Shown: positions 35,505 through 44,382, numbered from the stretch's first letter. The stretch is 64,000 nucleotides of DNA from Pseudovibrio sp. Tun.PSC04-5.I4 (GCF_900104145.1 NZ_FNLB01000006.1:2740501-2804500); one strand, 5' to 3'. Notes: generated from the sequence alone by a model not told the origin. Translations and numbers: made by a program.

Positions 35505-36028
35505 TTTCAAAGCCTTTCTGACTTGGCTGTTGAAGATCCACTGGACACACGAGCTTTCTAGGGCTCGCTGGCGAGCGGGAGGCTAGAAACCTGAGCCAGA
35601 CAGGCGAGTTTATTCCCCCCGAAGGAGGTGTTATATTCACCGCCCTCCCGCTCATAGCAAAGGGTTTGCGCCCTTTTGGAAAAAGGCACAAAAAATCCGC
35701 TAGCGACGGGAGCGGTTACCGCTGACACAGAGGTTTCTAGGCCTCACCGTGGAGCATGCTGCGTAATGCATGTGGTGTCAATGGGGAGTTGTTGCAAGCA
35801 CTGCGTGTGTGGTGTGGGGGCACTGTTGGGGAGGACTTTTCTTGCAAAACTCATTTAGTAAGCATTTTACACTAGGAATTTAATGATTCCACTGATTAGG
35901 TTAATATATCTCAGTTATATCTGTAAATAGATTAATTAATTCAATCGATTAGATCAATAAAGCGTTTGCAGCGAACTGTATCAATTACTTACTATTAAAT
36001 TTAAATTTTCTTATAGCATGAGGGCAAG
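35505..36028. other. Structured, then AT-rich, spacer upstream of the nuclease-like gene
   Basis: The left part (35550-35750) holds a GCTCGC/GCGAGC hairpin (about 35562-35575), an inverted pair AGGCTAGAAACCT (about 35579-35591) and AGGTTTCTAGGCCT (about 35731-35744), and a GAAGGAGGTGTT purine site. The right part (35860-36028) is strongly AT-rich, as expected of a promoter or of acquired DNA. No gene seen. Confidence 0.45.
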
Positions 36029-37399
36029 ATGTTTAATCCCGCCGATATTTTAGACCCCGAAAAAAAAAGAGCTCGTCTCTTTCCTGTTCTTTCTGAAAAC
36101 TCCAAGGAAGGAAGAGCTTTATCTATTCTCCTCTCATGCCTCCAAAATATACCTGAGTTCGGGCATGCATTGCTCAACGATATCGGCGTTCGAATTGGTA
36201 CACGGACAAAGATTGAGACCTACACTGAGGTGGTTTTCCCAACTGCTAAAGGAGAAAGTAAACTAAGGCCAGATGGGCTGATTGTTGTCAAATCTAGCGC
36301 CAAGGTTTGGACTGCTCTGGTAGAAGCAAAAATTGGGAATGCAGATTTAGATGTTGCCCAAATTGAAAGCTACATGGACATAGCCAAGGTCAACAAAATT
36401 GATGCGGTTATAACCATCTCCAATCAATTCGCCCCGCTTCCTTCTCACCACCCTTTAACAGTTTCAGCTGCGACAAGGAAAAAGGCTGATCTTTACCATT
36501 GGTCATGGATGTATGTTCTGACTGAGGCCTCGCTGCTACTCCAAGGTGACCTGATTGATGATCTGGAGCGGAGAATAATCGTCAATGAATTTGTTCGCTT
36601 TCTGACACACCCCAGTGCCGGGATAAAAAGCTTCACCCAAATGCCCGCTGCATGGACGACTGTTGTTTCCGCCGTTCAAGCAGGGGGTGCAATTTCTCAA
36701 AATTCTGGGGATGCAAAAGAAGTTATTGGAGCATGGCATCAAGAAGCGAGAGACCTAAGCTTGATCTTGAGCCGGCAGCTTGGCCGTGATGTAAACATCA
36801 AAACCACAAGAGCTCATGCATTAGACCATCAAGCACGCGTCAAATCAGATCTTCAAACTCTATCAGTTGAAACTCGCTTAGAAACGACGCTCTCAGTTCC
36901 TAATGCAGCTGGGCCAGTTAAGATTTGTGCCGACTTGCAAACAAAATCCATCAGCGTCTATATGCGTTTAAAGGCTCCAGAAGACAGACGATCTACGAAG
37001 GCGCGTACCAATTGGGTCTTAAGACAATTGCAAGCTGCCGAGCCTGCAAACATACATGTCCGCCATTTTTGGCCGGGCCCTGGAGCTTTTTCTCAATACT
37101 CTCTTGCCGATCTTAGGCAAGATCCAAACCTAGCCTTTGAAGAAAAGCCCAACGCTATAGTTTCAAGTTTTGAAGTAGTTATGGTTTGCGATCTGAGTAA
37201 TAAATTTACGCAACGCAAGAATTTCATCAGTGAGCTAGAAAGAATAGTTCCTGAGTTTTATGAGCAGGTGGGACAAAACCTCAAAGCATGGCAACCACCA
37301 GCACCACGCTTGAGAGAAAACAAGACAGAAGCAGATGATGTTAGTCCACAAGCACTTGCTGAGGCGGCTGACAGCGCGGAATTTGAAACTACGGAATGA
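36029..37399 (+). CDS. PD-(D/E)XK nuclease-like protein
   Basis: A 456-residue protein. The N-terminal half has a PD-(D/E)XK-type core: E67 (YTEVVFP), D82 in LRPDGLIV, E99-x-K101 in LVEAKIG and a downstream Q111 (VAQIESYMDIAK). The C-terminal half (about 240-430) is a second domain ending FISELERIVPEFYEQVGQ; I have no firm name for it. The tail is acidic. No methyltransferase, helicase or other restriction partner adjoins it; the neighbourhood is AT-rich and full of repeats, suggesting accessory or defence DNA. Nuclease activity is inferred from motifs only. Confidence 0.65.
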   Translation: MFNPADILDPEKKRARLFPVLSENSKEGRALSILLSCLQNIPEFGHALLNDIGVRIGTRTKIETYTEVVFPTAKGESKLRPDGLIVVKSSAKVWTALVEAKIGNADLDVAQIESYMDIAKVNKIDAVITISNQFAPLPSHHPLTVSAATRKKADLYHWSWMYVLTEASLLLQGDLIDDLERRIIVNEFVRFLTHPSAGIKSFTQMPAAWTTVVSAVQAGGAISQNSGDAKEVIGAWHQEARDLSLILSRQLGRDVNIKTTRAHALDHQARVKSDLQTLSVETRLETTLSVPNAAGPVKICADLQTKSISVYMRLKAPEDRRSTKARTNWVLRQLQAAEPANIHVRHFWPGPGAFSQYSLADLRQDPNLAFEEKPNAIVSSFEVVMVCDLSNKFTQRKNFISELERIVPEFYEQVGQNLKAWQPPAPRLRENKTEADDVSPQALAEAADSAEFETTE

Positions 37400-37450
37400 G
37401 GTGATGAACTTCAGTTCGTTTGGAAGAACCTGTTGCAACTCTCTTCTGGG

Positions 37451-37540
37451 TCTCGGATCTGCGCTTTGCTTGTCCGGGATGACATCAGAAGGAGTGCGGA
37501 GGGATGACATTTGGGCGTGTGGTGGTGCTTCAGAGTGTGC
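37451..37540. repeat. 90-nt direct repeat, copy 1
   Basis: Matches 37859-37948 at roughly nine in ten positions. It opens with a TCTCGGA...TCCGGGA hairpin of the dispersed palindrome family and ends CGTGTGGTGGTGCTTCAGAG. Confidence 0.75.
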
Positions 37541-37567
37541 GGAGGAGTGTTGAGCTTGATCCATGGC

Positions 37568-37596
37568 GTCATCCCGCACGTGATGCGGGACCTAGA
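37568..37596. repeat. Dispersed palindrome, short-loop type
   Basis: TCCCGCA-CGTGA-TGCGGGA (37572-37590) with flank GTCA and CCTAGAG, the same element as at 25775-25804. Confidence 0.75.
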
Positions 37597-37731
37597 GTTA
37601 CAAGTGATTGTCTCTGTGATTTAAGCCAGTATCAGACATGAGGGTTGCTGGGTTGCGTTGAGCTTTTCAAGCAGGTCCAATAATTTGAAATAGCGGTGGT
37701 GTTACTATTGAATTCGTAGGTGCCTTTGGCT

Positions 37732-37770
37732 CTGGGTCCCGGATCTGCGCCTTGCTTGTCCGGGATGACA
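37732..37770. repeat. Dispersed palindrome, long-loop type
   Basis: TCCCGGA and TCCGGGA arms around a TCTGCGCCTTGCTTG loop, preceded by CTCTGGG. Same element as at the starts of the 90-nt repeats. Confidence 0.75.
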
Positions 37771-37858
37771 CCGAGGGGGTGCTTCATGTCAGTCCAGAAG
37801 TTTTTCGACTGGAATAATGCTTTAGCAAGAATCTCAAAAGTCGTCGTGGTTGCAGCTA

Positions 37859-37948
37859 TCCCGGATCTGCGCTTTGCTTGTCTGGGATGACGTCAGGAGG
37901 AGGTGCGGGAGATGGCATTTGGGCGTGTGGCGGTGCTTCAGAGTATGC
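37859..37948. repeat. 90-nt direct repeat, copy 2
   Basis: Second copy of the unit at 37451-37540, about 320 nt downstream of it. It includes a TCCCGGA/TCTGGGA hairpin at the left end. Confidence 0.75.
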
Positions 37949-38521
37949 AGCGACCTGAAACTTTATTCCCCTTGTTTGTACCTGCCTTAATCTTAGGGTG
38001 TGCTCACGAATACGGGCAGTGACGGGCCGTCCGTCACTCGTTGTGGGCTGGATGGGGCTGTTGGGAAGAGGTAACGCATCTTTTCAATTGGTCCGGTGAA
38101 GCGAACCTTGGGCGAGACCGCATGGCCTGAGGGGTGGGGACCAACCTGTTTGGCGTCTAGCGGTGACAGTTAACCTCTCTTTGCGGTTCGCTGTCATTTC
38201 AGGAAACTGAAGAGGCAAGGAAGCCTGTCATGACAAGGAGACTTGTTTTGACACGGGGACTTGTCGTTCGCGTCTTACAGGATAAGGTCGAGTGCTTCAT
38301 ACAAAAGTATCTGGGTGAGGCGTTCAGACGCTGCCGAAGACTCTATTTATAATCAATGCGCAGGCACCGCCTGCTCGCCTTGCCACACCCGTTCCTCGGG
38401 TTTTATGCGCAACACTGCCGGGAATGCCCGGCGGTGCTGCTGGTGTTTGAGACATTGAAAGAAGACGGGCTGCGCTCAACCGCCAGAGCTCAGCGGAATC
38501 GCCTCATCAGCGAGTTGGAAT

Positions 38522-38544
38522 GGAAAGGGGCCGGAGCCCCTTCC
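38522..38544 (-). terminator. Hairpin after the chemoreceptor gene
   Basis: GGAAGGGGC/GCCCCTTTCC-type stem directly beyond the chemoreceptor stop codon on the minus strand; only a weak U-tract. Confidence 0.6.
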
Positions 38545-38546
38545 TG

Positions 38547-40601
38547 TTATGCCGCTTTGATGTCACCTAGGAATTGATCGATTTCTTCGCGGAGACGATC
38601 AGCTCCTGAGCGGAGTTCTTCTGAGGCGGTGAGGACTTGTTTTGAGGTTTCACCTGTCTGGTAGGCGGCCTCATTGACCTTGGAGATATTTTCCGTCACC
38701 TCTGCCGTACCGTTGGCAACTTCGCTGACATTGGTCGCAATTTCCTGCGTGGCGTATTTCTGCTCGCTGATGGCGGCAGAGACCGCGCTGGCGCGTTCGT
38801 CAATCTCACGAATGATCTTGTCGATGTCTTCAATTGCAGCAACAGATCCTTTTGTTGCGCGCTGAATATCACTGATCTCATTTCGGATCTGCTCTGTCGC
38901 CTGCGAGGTCTGCTCTGCCAACGACTTCACTTCACTGGCAACAACCGCGAAGCCTTTACCAGCTTCCCCTGCTCTGGCCGCTTCAATGGTCGCATTAAGT
39001 GCAAGGAGGTTGGTTTGCTCTGCAATAGCAGTGATGATGCCCACCACATCGCCAACACTTTGGGCTGCCTTTGTTAATTCCGCAGATTCAGAATTTGCGC
39101 TCAGGACCTGCTGAACTGCCTCAGAGGCGGCTTTTCTACAATAATCCATCTGATTACCGATTTCCGCAACTGAGCTGTCTAGCTCCTCTGTCGCGGACGC
39201 CACTGATTGCACATTCCGGGAGGCTTCTTCTGCGGCAGAGGCAACAACTTTGGACTGACCGCTTGTTCGCTCAGAGATCGCTGACATTTCCCTCGAGGAA
39301 ACCTGCATGGCCTGCGAGTTTCTCGACATCATTTCTAATGCGTTGGCTGTGGTGTTTTCAAAATCAGAAATGCGTTTTTCGAGGAACTCTGCCCGCTCCC
39401 GCTGGGATGTATGTTGCTGGCTTTGTTCATTTTGAAGATCCCGCGCCAAAATCATATTGTCCTGGAACACTGAAACAGCCTTGATCATCTGCCCAACTTC
39501 GTTGTTCGCCGGATGCGGCAGTTTAATGCCCAGATTGCCACCTGTCAGCTGTTCCATTGCTTCGATGATTACGTTGAAGGAACGCTGAATTCCTTTAAAC
39601 AACACAAATGACAGGAGGAACACCAGCAGGAAGGCAACAGCTGCAGTGCCAGCATCAACCATCAGTCGGCTACGTGCTTCGGACTGCAAGTCAGATGTTT
39701 GTTTGATCAGGTTGCTCGCGATGGAGTCTTCAATTGTCTTGAGTTGATTGATCTTACGGGTTGCCGTCGCGAACCATTGCGGCGCGGTGACAGCTGCCAG
39801 TTCGACTGAACCATCGGTATTAAAGGCAATTTCACGAAATTTGTTCAGCTCTATATTGGCTGGGCCATTTTCAACATCAGTGAATTGTCTAAAGTTTTCC
39901 GGTGTGGCGTAGGTTCGGAAAATATTGATGAAGGCACTTTGTTCAACGATCAATTTCTGGAATTTTTGCGTTGCGGCTGGAGAGAAGTTGTTACTGGCAA
40001 AACCTGCTGAGCCAACAGCTCGCTCAATCCCTGCGCGCTCTTTTGCTAGTAGGAAAGCCTGATAGCTGACAATACGCTCCACAATACGAGCATTAGGACT
40101 CAACATGCTCATGGAACCGATAATGTCGAGCTTCATGGTGTTGAGGTTCGTGTAGTACCGCACCGCCTCATTTACAGACATATTGAGAGCATTAACCTCC
40201 GTCCGCACACTTGTAATTTTGCGAAGCTGCTGGTTAATCGCACGTACATTTGACGCAAATTCAGCGCTGTAGGCTGCTGTATCGATTGTATCAACCAGCC
40301 TAATGTATTCGGTTCGCGCCTTATCAGTCAGTTTTCGCTGCGCATTCAGGTCGCTGGCGAACTTCGTTCCCTTGCTGGCAAGGAACAGTGCGGTCGCGCC
40401 ACGCTCTTTTTGCTGCTCATGGACAAGGTTGCCAATTTTGACCGAAAGGTGTGTCAGTTGAGAAAGCGACTCGAGCTGCCGCACCTGCTCAGTATGACCC
40501 GCTATAAGCTGCGCAAGGAACACCAGAGCTGCAATACACGGAATGGCAGAGAGCAACAGGATGGAATATACAATTTTTAGTTTAGTCAAATATGAAAACA
40601 T
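38547..40601 (-). CDS. Methyl-accepting chemotaxis protein with NIT sensing domain
   Basis: A 684-residue chemoreceptor. N-terminal transmembrane helix (about 8-30), periplasmic all-helical NIT (nitrate/nitrite-sensing type) domain with VHEQQKERGATALFLASKG, a second helix (about 310-335, TAAVAFLLVFLLSFVLF), HAMP (MEQLTGGNLGIKLP), then the signalling coiled coil with hairpin tip IITAIAEQTNLLALNATIEA. No C-terminal receptor pentapeptide is seen. ATG 40601 is preferred over an upstream TTG at 40625. It signals to a CheA/CheW elsewhere. Confidence 0.92.
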   Translation of the reverse strand: MFSYLTKLKIVYSILLLSAIPCIAALVFLAQLIAGHTEQVRQLESLSQLTHLSVKIGNLVHEQQKERGATALFLASKGTKFASDLNAQRKLTDKARTEYIRLVDTIDTAAYSAEFASNVRAINQQLRKITSVRTEVNALNMSVNEAVRYYTNLNTMKLDIIGSMSMLSPNARIVERIVSYQAFLLAKERAGIERAVGSAGFASNNFSPAATQKFQKLIVEQSAFINIFRTYATPENFRQFTDVENGPANIELNKFREIAFNTDGSVELAAVTAPQWFATATRKINQLKTIEDSIASNLIKQTSDLQSEARSRLMVDAGTAAVAFLLVFLLSFVLFKGIQRSFNVIIEAMEQLTGGNLGIKLPHPANNEVGQMIKAVSVFQDNMILARDLQNEQSQQHTSQRERAEFLEKRISDFENTTANALEMMSRNSQAMQVSSREMSAISERTSGQSKVVASAAEEASRNVQSVASATEELDSSVAEIGNQMDYCRKAASEAVQQVLSANSESAELTKAAQSVGDVVGIITAIAEQTNLLALNATIEAARAGEAGKGFAVVASEVKSLAEQTSQATEQIRNEISDIQRATKGSVAAIEDIDKIIREIDERASAVSAAISEQKYATQEIATNVSEVANGTAEVTENISKVNEAAYQTGETSKQVLTASEELRSGADRLREEIDQFLGDIKAA

Positions 40602-41105
40602 AGGAATACTTCGTCCGCTATACAATTAACTAGACAATTAGTGATTGTTATTTACGTATAGTTAATTGTGAATCTTTGAATTCAGGTATACCGCGCGCAT
40701 ATTTGACAAAATCAGAGTTATACCTAATCAGAGACTTGAAAACGCGGTGTTAATTCGGAAATCTACTTCATTTTTTTCGCATTGAATTTTTTTGCTTCTT
40801 TCATCTAATCTTCGTCATATTTTCAACATTCATTGGTTTTCTCAATGAGATATAGAATATATGCTCCATATTTATTTCTAAATTGAAAAATTTATTAAAA
40901 TCTCATCACATCTTTTTGCACTGGTAGTTTCACCCAAATAACCTTCGATTTTTTACGTAATCATACCCATTAAATTTGCTTAATCTGTAAGCATCATGCG
41001 GATATTTACTAGGGTGCCATGTTTTAAATTGTCTTGGGCGACCATCTAACTGCGACTTTGCTTCGACTCACTGGAGTGATAACAGCAAGGAGGAGGACAG
41101 GCAGA

Positions 41106-41177
41106 ATGAAAAACAATCACAGCGCAGTTGATATGCGCGCAGGCCAATCCATTGCTCAGAAGGTACTTCGTAGCTAG
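41106..41177 (+). CDS. Candidate micro-ORF (23 residues)
   Basis: ATG with AAGGAGGAGG 9 nt upstream, the best ribosome site in this spacer. The peptide is polar and basic (MKNNHSAVDMRAGQSIAQ, then five more residues). No homologue recognised; could be a small protein or leader. Confidence 0.35.
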   Translation: MKNNHSAVDMRAGQSIAQKVLRS

Positions 41178-41217
41178 AACAAGCCAACTTCTGCTCTGTT
41201 TTGATTGGTGAGAAGAA

Positions 41218-41292
41218 ATGTTTCAGCAAGACACGGAGTTGGCGGCACTTGATACGCTAGCCACATTAGAAATTTTGGTGACCAACGTTTAA
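41218..41292 (+). CDS. Candidate micro-ORF (24 residues)
   Basis: Follows the previous micro-ORF after 40 nt, with GTGAGAAGAA before the ATG. The peptide MFQQDTELAALDTLATLEIL plus four residues is acidic and helix-prone. Weak support. Confidence 0.25.
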   Translation: MFQQDTELAALDTLATLEILVTNV

Positions 41293-41444
41293 CGAGTTTG
41301 CTCTCTAGGCACCTATGAAAGCCCGTCTCATTATCGCCTTATGATTGCAGCAAATTACACCACACCAAATCAACTACTTCCCATTGTAATTTACGGATGG
41401 GAGAAAATAGCTGATTATATGCGCAAATTATCATTGGAAGTTTC

Positions 41445-42374
41445 ATGCAGACATATTTGCTTAAGTTCTTTTTAGGTTGCTCTCTTCTTTTCAGTTCTCA
41501 GTCCGCTTTTGCTTCGAGCCTTGCTCTGGCTCGAGAGGATGGAAGTGAGATTACTGCCTATCTCACATCGCAAAGTCCTGAGGATGCGACAGACCTGCTG
41601 GTTTTAATGCAGGGTTCTGATTGCAATAGCGTGGCGCACAACACGCTCATCAACGAGCAGTTCTCTCAGGTGCTGCCGAAAGCCGATGTCTTGACTGTCG
41701 AGAAGTACGGCATCACCTCCGCACTCTCATGGGATCGCACCAATGAGCGGACGGACTGTCCTATTACTTATATTGAGAATGATTCACCCGAGCAACGCGC
41801 CTCAGATTATCTCAGGGTGATTGGGCAACTCAAAGAACATGGCACTTATGAGCGAGTGATTTTGCTTGGAGGCAGTGAGGGCGCGGTGGTCGCCAATATG
41901 GTCGCGGCGAAGACTGATTTTGTAACAGCCAGCGTTGCCCTAAATGGTGGAGGGCGTAAGTTCCTTGATGATATTTTGCATGACATGAAGTCAAGCGGGA
42001 TGCCGGAAGAGGCTTACAAAGAAGCTTCTGAAGGAATTAAAGGCTTTGCGCAGCAGGTGGCAACCAGTGAGCCGTTTGAGCTGAACATGAGCGGACACGG
42101 TTACAAGTGGTGGAACGCTATGCTGATGTCAGATCAGGTCGAGATACTGGCACAAGTCGAGACGCCTGTTCTTATTGTGCAGGGCGGCATGGACCAGAGT
42201 GTTTCGCCTCAAGCCGTTGAAGAGCAGATCGCCAAACTGAAAGGTCTCGGAAAGACGAACATAATGTACCGGTCTTATCCGCAGATGAATCATTCCTTCG
42301 AAACACCGAATGGGGACAGCATGGCGAGGGAAGTCATCTTTGACATTCAAAAATGGCTGGCGCAGCTGAAATGA
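41445..42374 (+). CDS. Secreted alpha/beta hydrolase
   Basis: A 309-residue protein with a signal peptide (about 1-23). The catalytic triad is readable: nucleophile S144 in GGSEG, acid D250 in VQGGMDQSV, base H283 in YPQMNHSF. A Cys pair (C60, C105) could be a disulphide. It resembles dienelactone-hydrolase/prolyl-peptidase-type hydrolases; substrate unknown. Confidence 0.85.
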   Translation: MQTYLLKFFLGCSLLFSSQSAFASSLALAREDGSEITAYLTSQSPEDATDLLVLMQGSDCNSVAHNTLINEQFSQVLPKADVLTVEKYGITSALSWDRTNERTDCPITYIENDSPEQRASDYLRVIGQLKEHGTYERVILLGGSEGAVVANMVAAKTDFVTASVALNGGGRKFLDDILHDMKSSGMPEEAYKEASEGIKGFAQQVATSEPFELNMSGHGYKWWNAMLMSDQVEILAQVETPVLIVQGGMDQSVSPQAVEEQIAKLKGLGKTNIMYRSYPQMNHSFETPNGDSMAREVIFDIQKWLAQLK

Positions 42375-42467
42375 TCCGGCAAAGGGCAGTTTTCTGCCCT
42401 TTCAATTATTGGGAATGCGACAGGTTCGTTCAATTTAAAGAGAACCCTGATTGTATATCTGAGCGCT

Positions 42468-42995
42468 TTAATGAAGCGCTAGTTTTGGGAGAGAGGTCTC
42501 AGCCGTATTGGTAACACCTTCGCGCTTCATTTTTTTCTCACATTGGCGCAAAGAGGCAGGGGCGAACTTTGGTTTCCAGCACAGAACGATTTCACGGAAT
42601 TCCTCAATAAACTTTTTGAGCGCAATCCCGTCCAGATCATCAAGCTCAATGCAGGTCACGACAGCTGGGAAGCCAAGAGCAACGCGGATGAATGTGTAGC
42701 GGTTTTTTGCAATGTGGTTCTCGTGCAGCATTTGAACCATCAGATGCTGCGGCACTTCATCTTCTTCAGAGAGGTAAGCCATCATCTTGAGACGATCTTC
42801 GCACACTCTCAAACGAATTTCGAAGCCTTCAACACAGAGCGTGCATTCACCGTGCCTATCGAAATTCAAAGGCTCCATACCTGTTTCTAACGCAAGTTCA
42901 TTCAAACGCATATTTACTGGCATATTTTGCAAGACAGACAATCCCACCTGTTCGACTGGTTTCATGAGACATGCTGATGCATGCCGCCTGCGCAC
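42468..42995 (-). CDS. CesT-family (type III secretion chaperone-like) protein
   Basis: A 175-residue protein whose core (RLNELALETGMEPLNFDRHGECTL, then LCVEGFEIRLRVCEDRLKMMAYL and the FIEEFREIVLCW helix) has the helix-strand pattern of CesT/SycT effector chaperones. It starts with GTG 42995, with AGGA 7 nt upstream; ATGs at codons 11, 25 and 29 lack such sites. No type III genes are near. The family call is from overall pattern only. Confidence 0.5.
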   Translation of the reverse strand: MRRRHASACLMKPVEQVGLSVLQNMPVNMRLNELALETGMEPLNFDRHGECTLCVEGFEIRLRVCEDRLKMMAYLSEEDEVPQHLMVQMLHENHIAKNRYTFIRVALGFPAVVTCIELDDLDGIALKKFIEEFREIVLCWKPKFAPASLRQCEKKMKREGVTNTAETSLPKLALH

Positions 42996-43462
42996 CTTTG
43001 CTTCCTAAAAGAGCTTAGAACGCTTGTGCTAAGATAAAGTAGGCTAGGCGCGAAAACTGTCTTGAATGAGACACATATGAGCAGATTGTGGGATCTCTGC
43101 TGCTAAAACCCGATGGTACTGACCAGCGATAACATATGGTTGAACCTTATTTACCATGGGTCTTCAGCGGGGTAATCGCGGAGATTGTTTAAATGTGACA
43201 CCTACAACCCGGAGCGATCACGTCCCATGACAACACCGTCATCTCAGGCGGGACAGGTGTTGATAACAGAGGCCCCAATATAGCCGCCTCTTAAAACAGT
43301 TTGTCATTATAATGGGTTGCTCAAGTTTCTTTGTCGTTTTGGTTTCATGCGTATTCCCGAAAACCGGAGCCACTTTTCGGGAATACGCTCCTAGCTGAAA
43401 TCTTGGCTCAAACGAGAGTGTAGGACGTTTGGCAGACCTCAAAATTCAAAGAGTGAACCAAC
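42996..43462. other. Non-coding stretch before pyrF
   Basis: About 465 nt without a convincing gene. The only clear element is the long palindrome at 43349-43388. Confidence 0.5.
43349..43388. repeat. 40-nt palindromic repeat of the CCCGAAAA...TTTTCGGG type
   Basis: Perfect 15-bp arms GCGTATTCCCGAAAA / TTTTCGGGAATACGC around CCGGAGCCAC. It strongly resembles the dispersed repeat found in many rhizobial-type genomes (arms with CCCGAAAA and a CCGG-containing loop). One copy in this window. Confidence 0.7.
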
Positions 43463-44179
43463 TTAAAGTGCGCTTTCGATTTCAGCGACAATTGCCTCTG
43501 CTGCCGCGCGGCGATTTTCTGCAGCATAGATTGGGCGGCCAACAACCAGATAGTCAGATCCTGCCTTAATGGCATCGTATGGTGTCATGACACGGCGCTG
43601 GTCTCCTGCTGCGGATCCCTTTGGGCGAACGCCCGGAGTCACAATGCAGAGCTGATCTCCAACTTTTGCCCGCATTGCTTTGGCTTCCAGTGGGGAACAT
43701 ACAATCCCGCCTACGCCAGCCGCCGCTGCATCAACTGCGCGTTGTTCAACCAGATCAGCCGTTGGGCCAACATATCCGGCGTCTTTCAGATCTTGTTCGT
43801 CCATAGACGTCAGCACCGTTACGCCCAGCAAACACAGGTCTTTGTTGCCGACTTCTTCCAGAGCGCGAACCGCAGCCCGCATATTTTTTGGGTAGGCATG
43901 TAGGGTCATGAATTTCATGCCCATTTTAGCAACGTTTTTCACAGCACTGGTGATGGTGTTGTCGATGTCCAGCAGCTTCACATCTAAAAAGATGGAGTGA
44001 CCTTCTTTGGCCATCTCTTCAGCAAGCTGGAGGCCACCAGCAAACTGGAGCTGCATGCCAATTTTGTAGGTGCCAACTAGCCCTTGAGTTTCTTTAACAA
44101 GCACTCGCGCCTCCTCCACTGTTGGTACATCGAGAGGGAGGATCAGGCGATCAATTGCATTTGCTGGACGGTAAGACAT
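43463..44179 (-). CDS. pyrF: Orotidine 5'-phosphate decarboxylase
   Basis: Last step of UMP synthesis. It is 238 residues: LILPLDVPTVEEA at the N-terminus, catalytic Asp/Lys array in IFLDVKLLDIDNTITSA, and the phosphate-gripping TPGVRPKG and GSDYLVVGRPI blocks. ATG 44179 has GGAG 6 nt upstream; the longer frame to 44191 does not. Confidence 0.97.
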   Translation of the reverse strand: MSYRPANAIDRLILPLDVPTVEEARVLVKETQGLVGTYKIGMQLQFAGGLQLAEEMAKEGHSIFLDVKLLDIDNTITSAVKNVAKMGMKFMTLHAYPKNMRAAVRALEEVGNKDLCLLGVTVLTSMDEQDLKDAGYVGPTADLVEQRAVDAAAAGVGGIVCSPLEAKAMRAKVGDQLCIVTPGVRPKGSAAGDQRRVMTPYDAIKAGSDYLVVGRPIYAAENRRAAAEAIVAEIESAL

Positions 44180-44382
44180 GCGGTGCTCCAAATATCCGGT
44201 AGATAAACGGATCAGTTCCTACCAGTTTGTGCCGAGAAATACCAGAGAGAGTGGCAGATCCTAGCTTTTTCATCTTTGGGTATTTGCAGCGATCCCTTAG
44301 CCTGTTAAAACGGCGCGTCTATTCCTACCGGCACTGTTGATTTGTGCGGGATCTGGGCTGTTGATTTTTTAAGGGACATACG

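Larger units (their letters stand above)
37400..38521. other. Non-coding repeat field between the nuclease-like gene and the chemoreceptor
   Basis: About 1.1 kb without a convincing gene. The left half carries palindromic repeats and a 90-nt direct duplication. The right half carries strong hairpins: AGTGACGG/CCGTCACT (about 38018-38038), TGACAG-NN-AACC/GGTT-NN-CTGTCA (38164-38196) and CACTGCCGGG/CCCGGCGGTG (about 38408-38431). An untranslated RNA is possible in the right half. Confidence 0.5.
40602..41444. other. AT-rich spacer between chemoreceptor and hydrolase
   Basis: About 840 nt. It must contain the chemoreceptor promoter. TTACGTAA is at 40953-40960. Two very short ORFs with plausible ribosome sites are at 41106 and 41218. 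Otherwise nothing recognised. Confidence 0.45.

Noticed and set aside
35455..35691. 78-codon minus-strand ORF over the small gene's leader
   Set aside because: It overlaps the inverted motifs and the start of the better-supported 90-residue gene; the structured RNA reading explains it better.
37440..37960. CRISPR array
   Set aside because: Repeats are palindromic, irregularly spaced and of two types; there are no regular spacers or cas genes.
37990..38200. RNase P RNA or tmRNA
   Set aside because: None of the universally conserved core sequences of either RNA is present.
38356..38577. 73-codon plus-strand ORF ending inside the chemoreceptor gene
   Set aside because: No ribosome site, spans a strong hairpin and runs antisense into the chemoreceptor 3' end.
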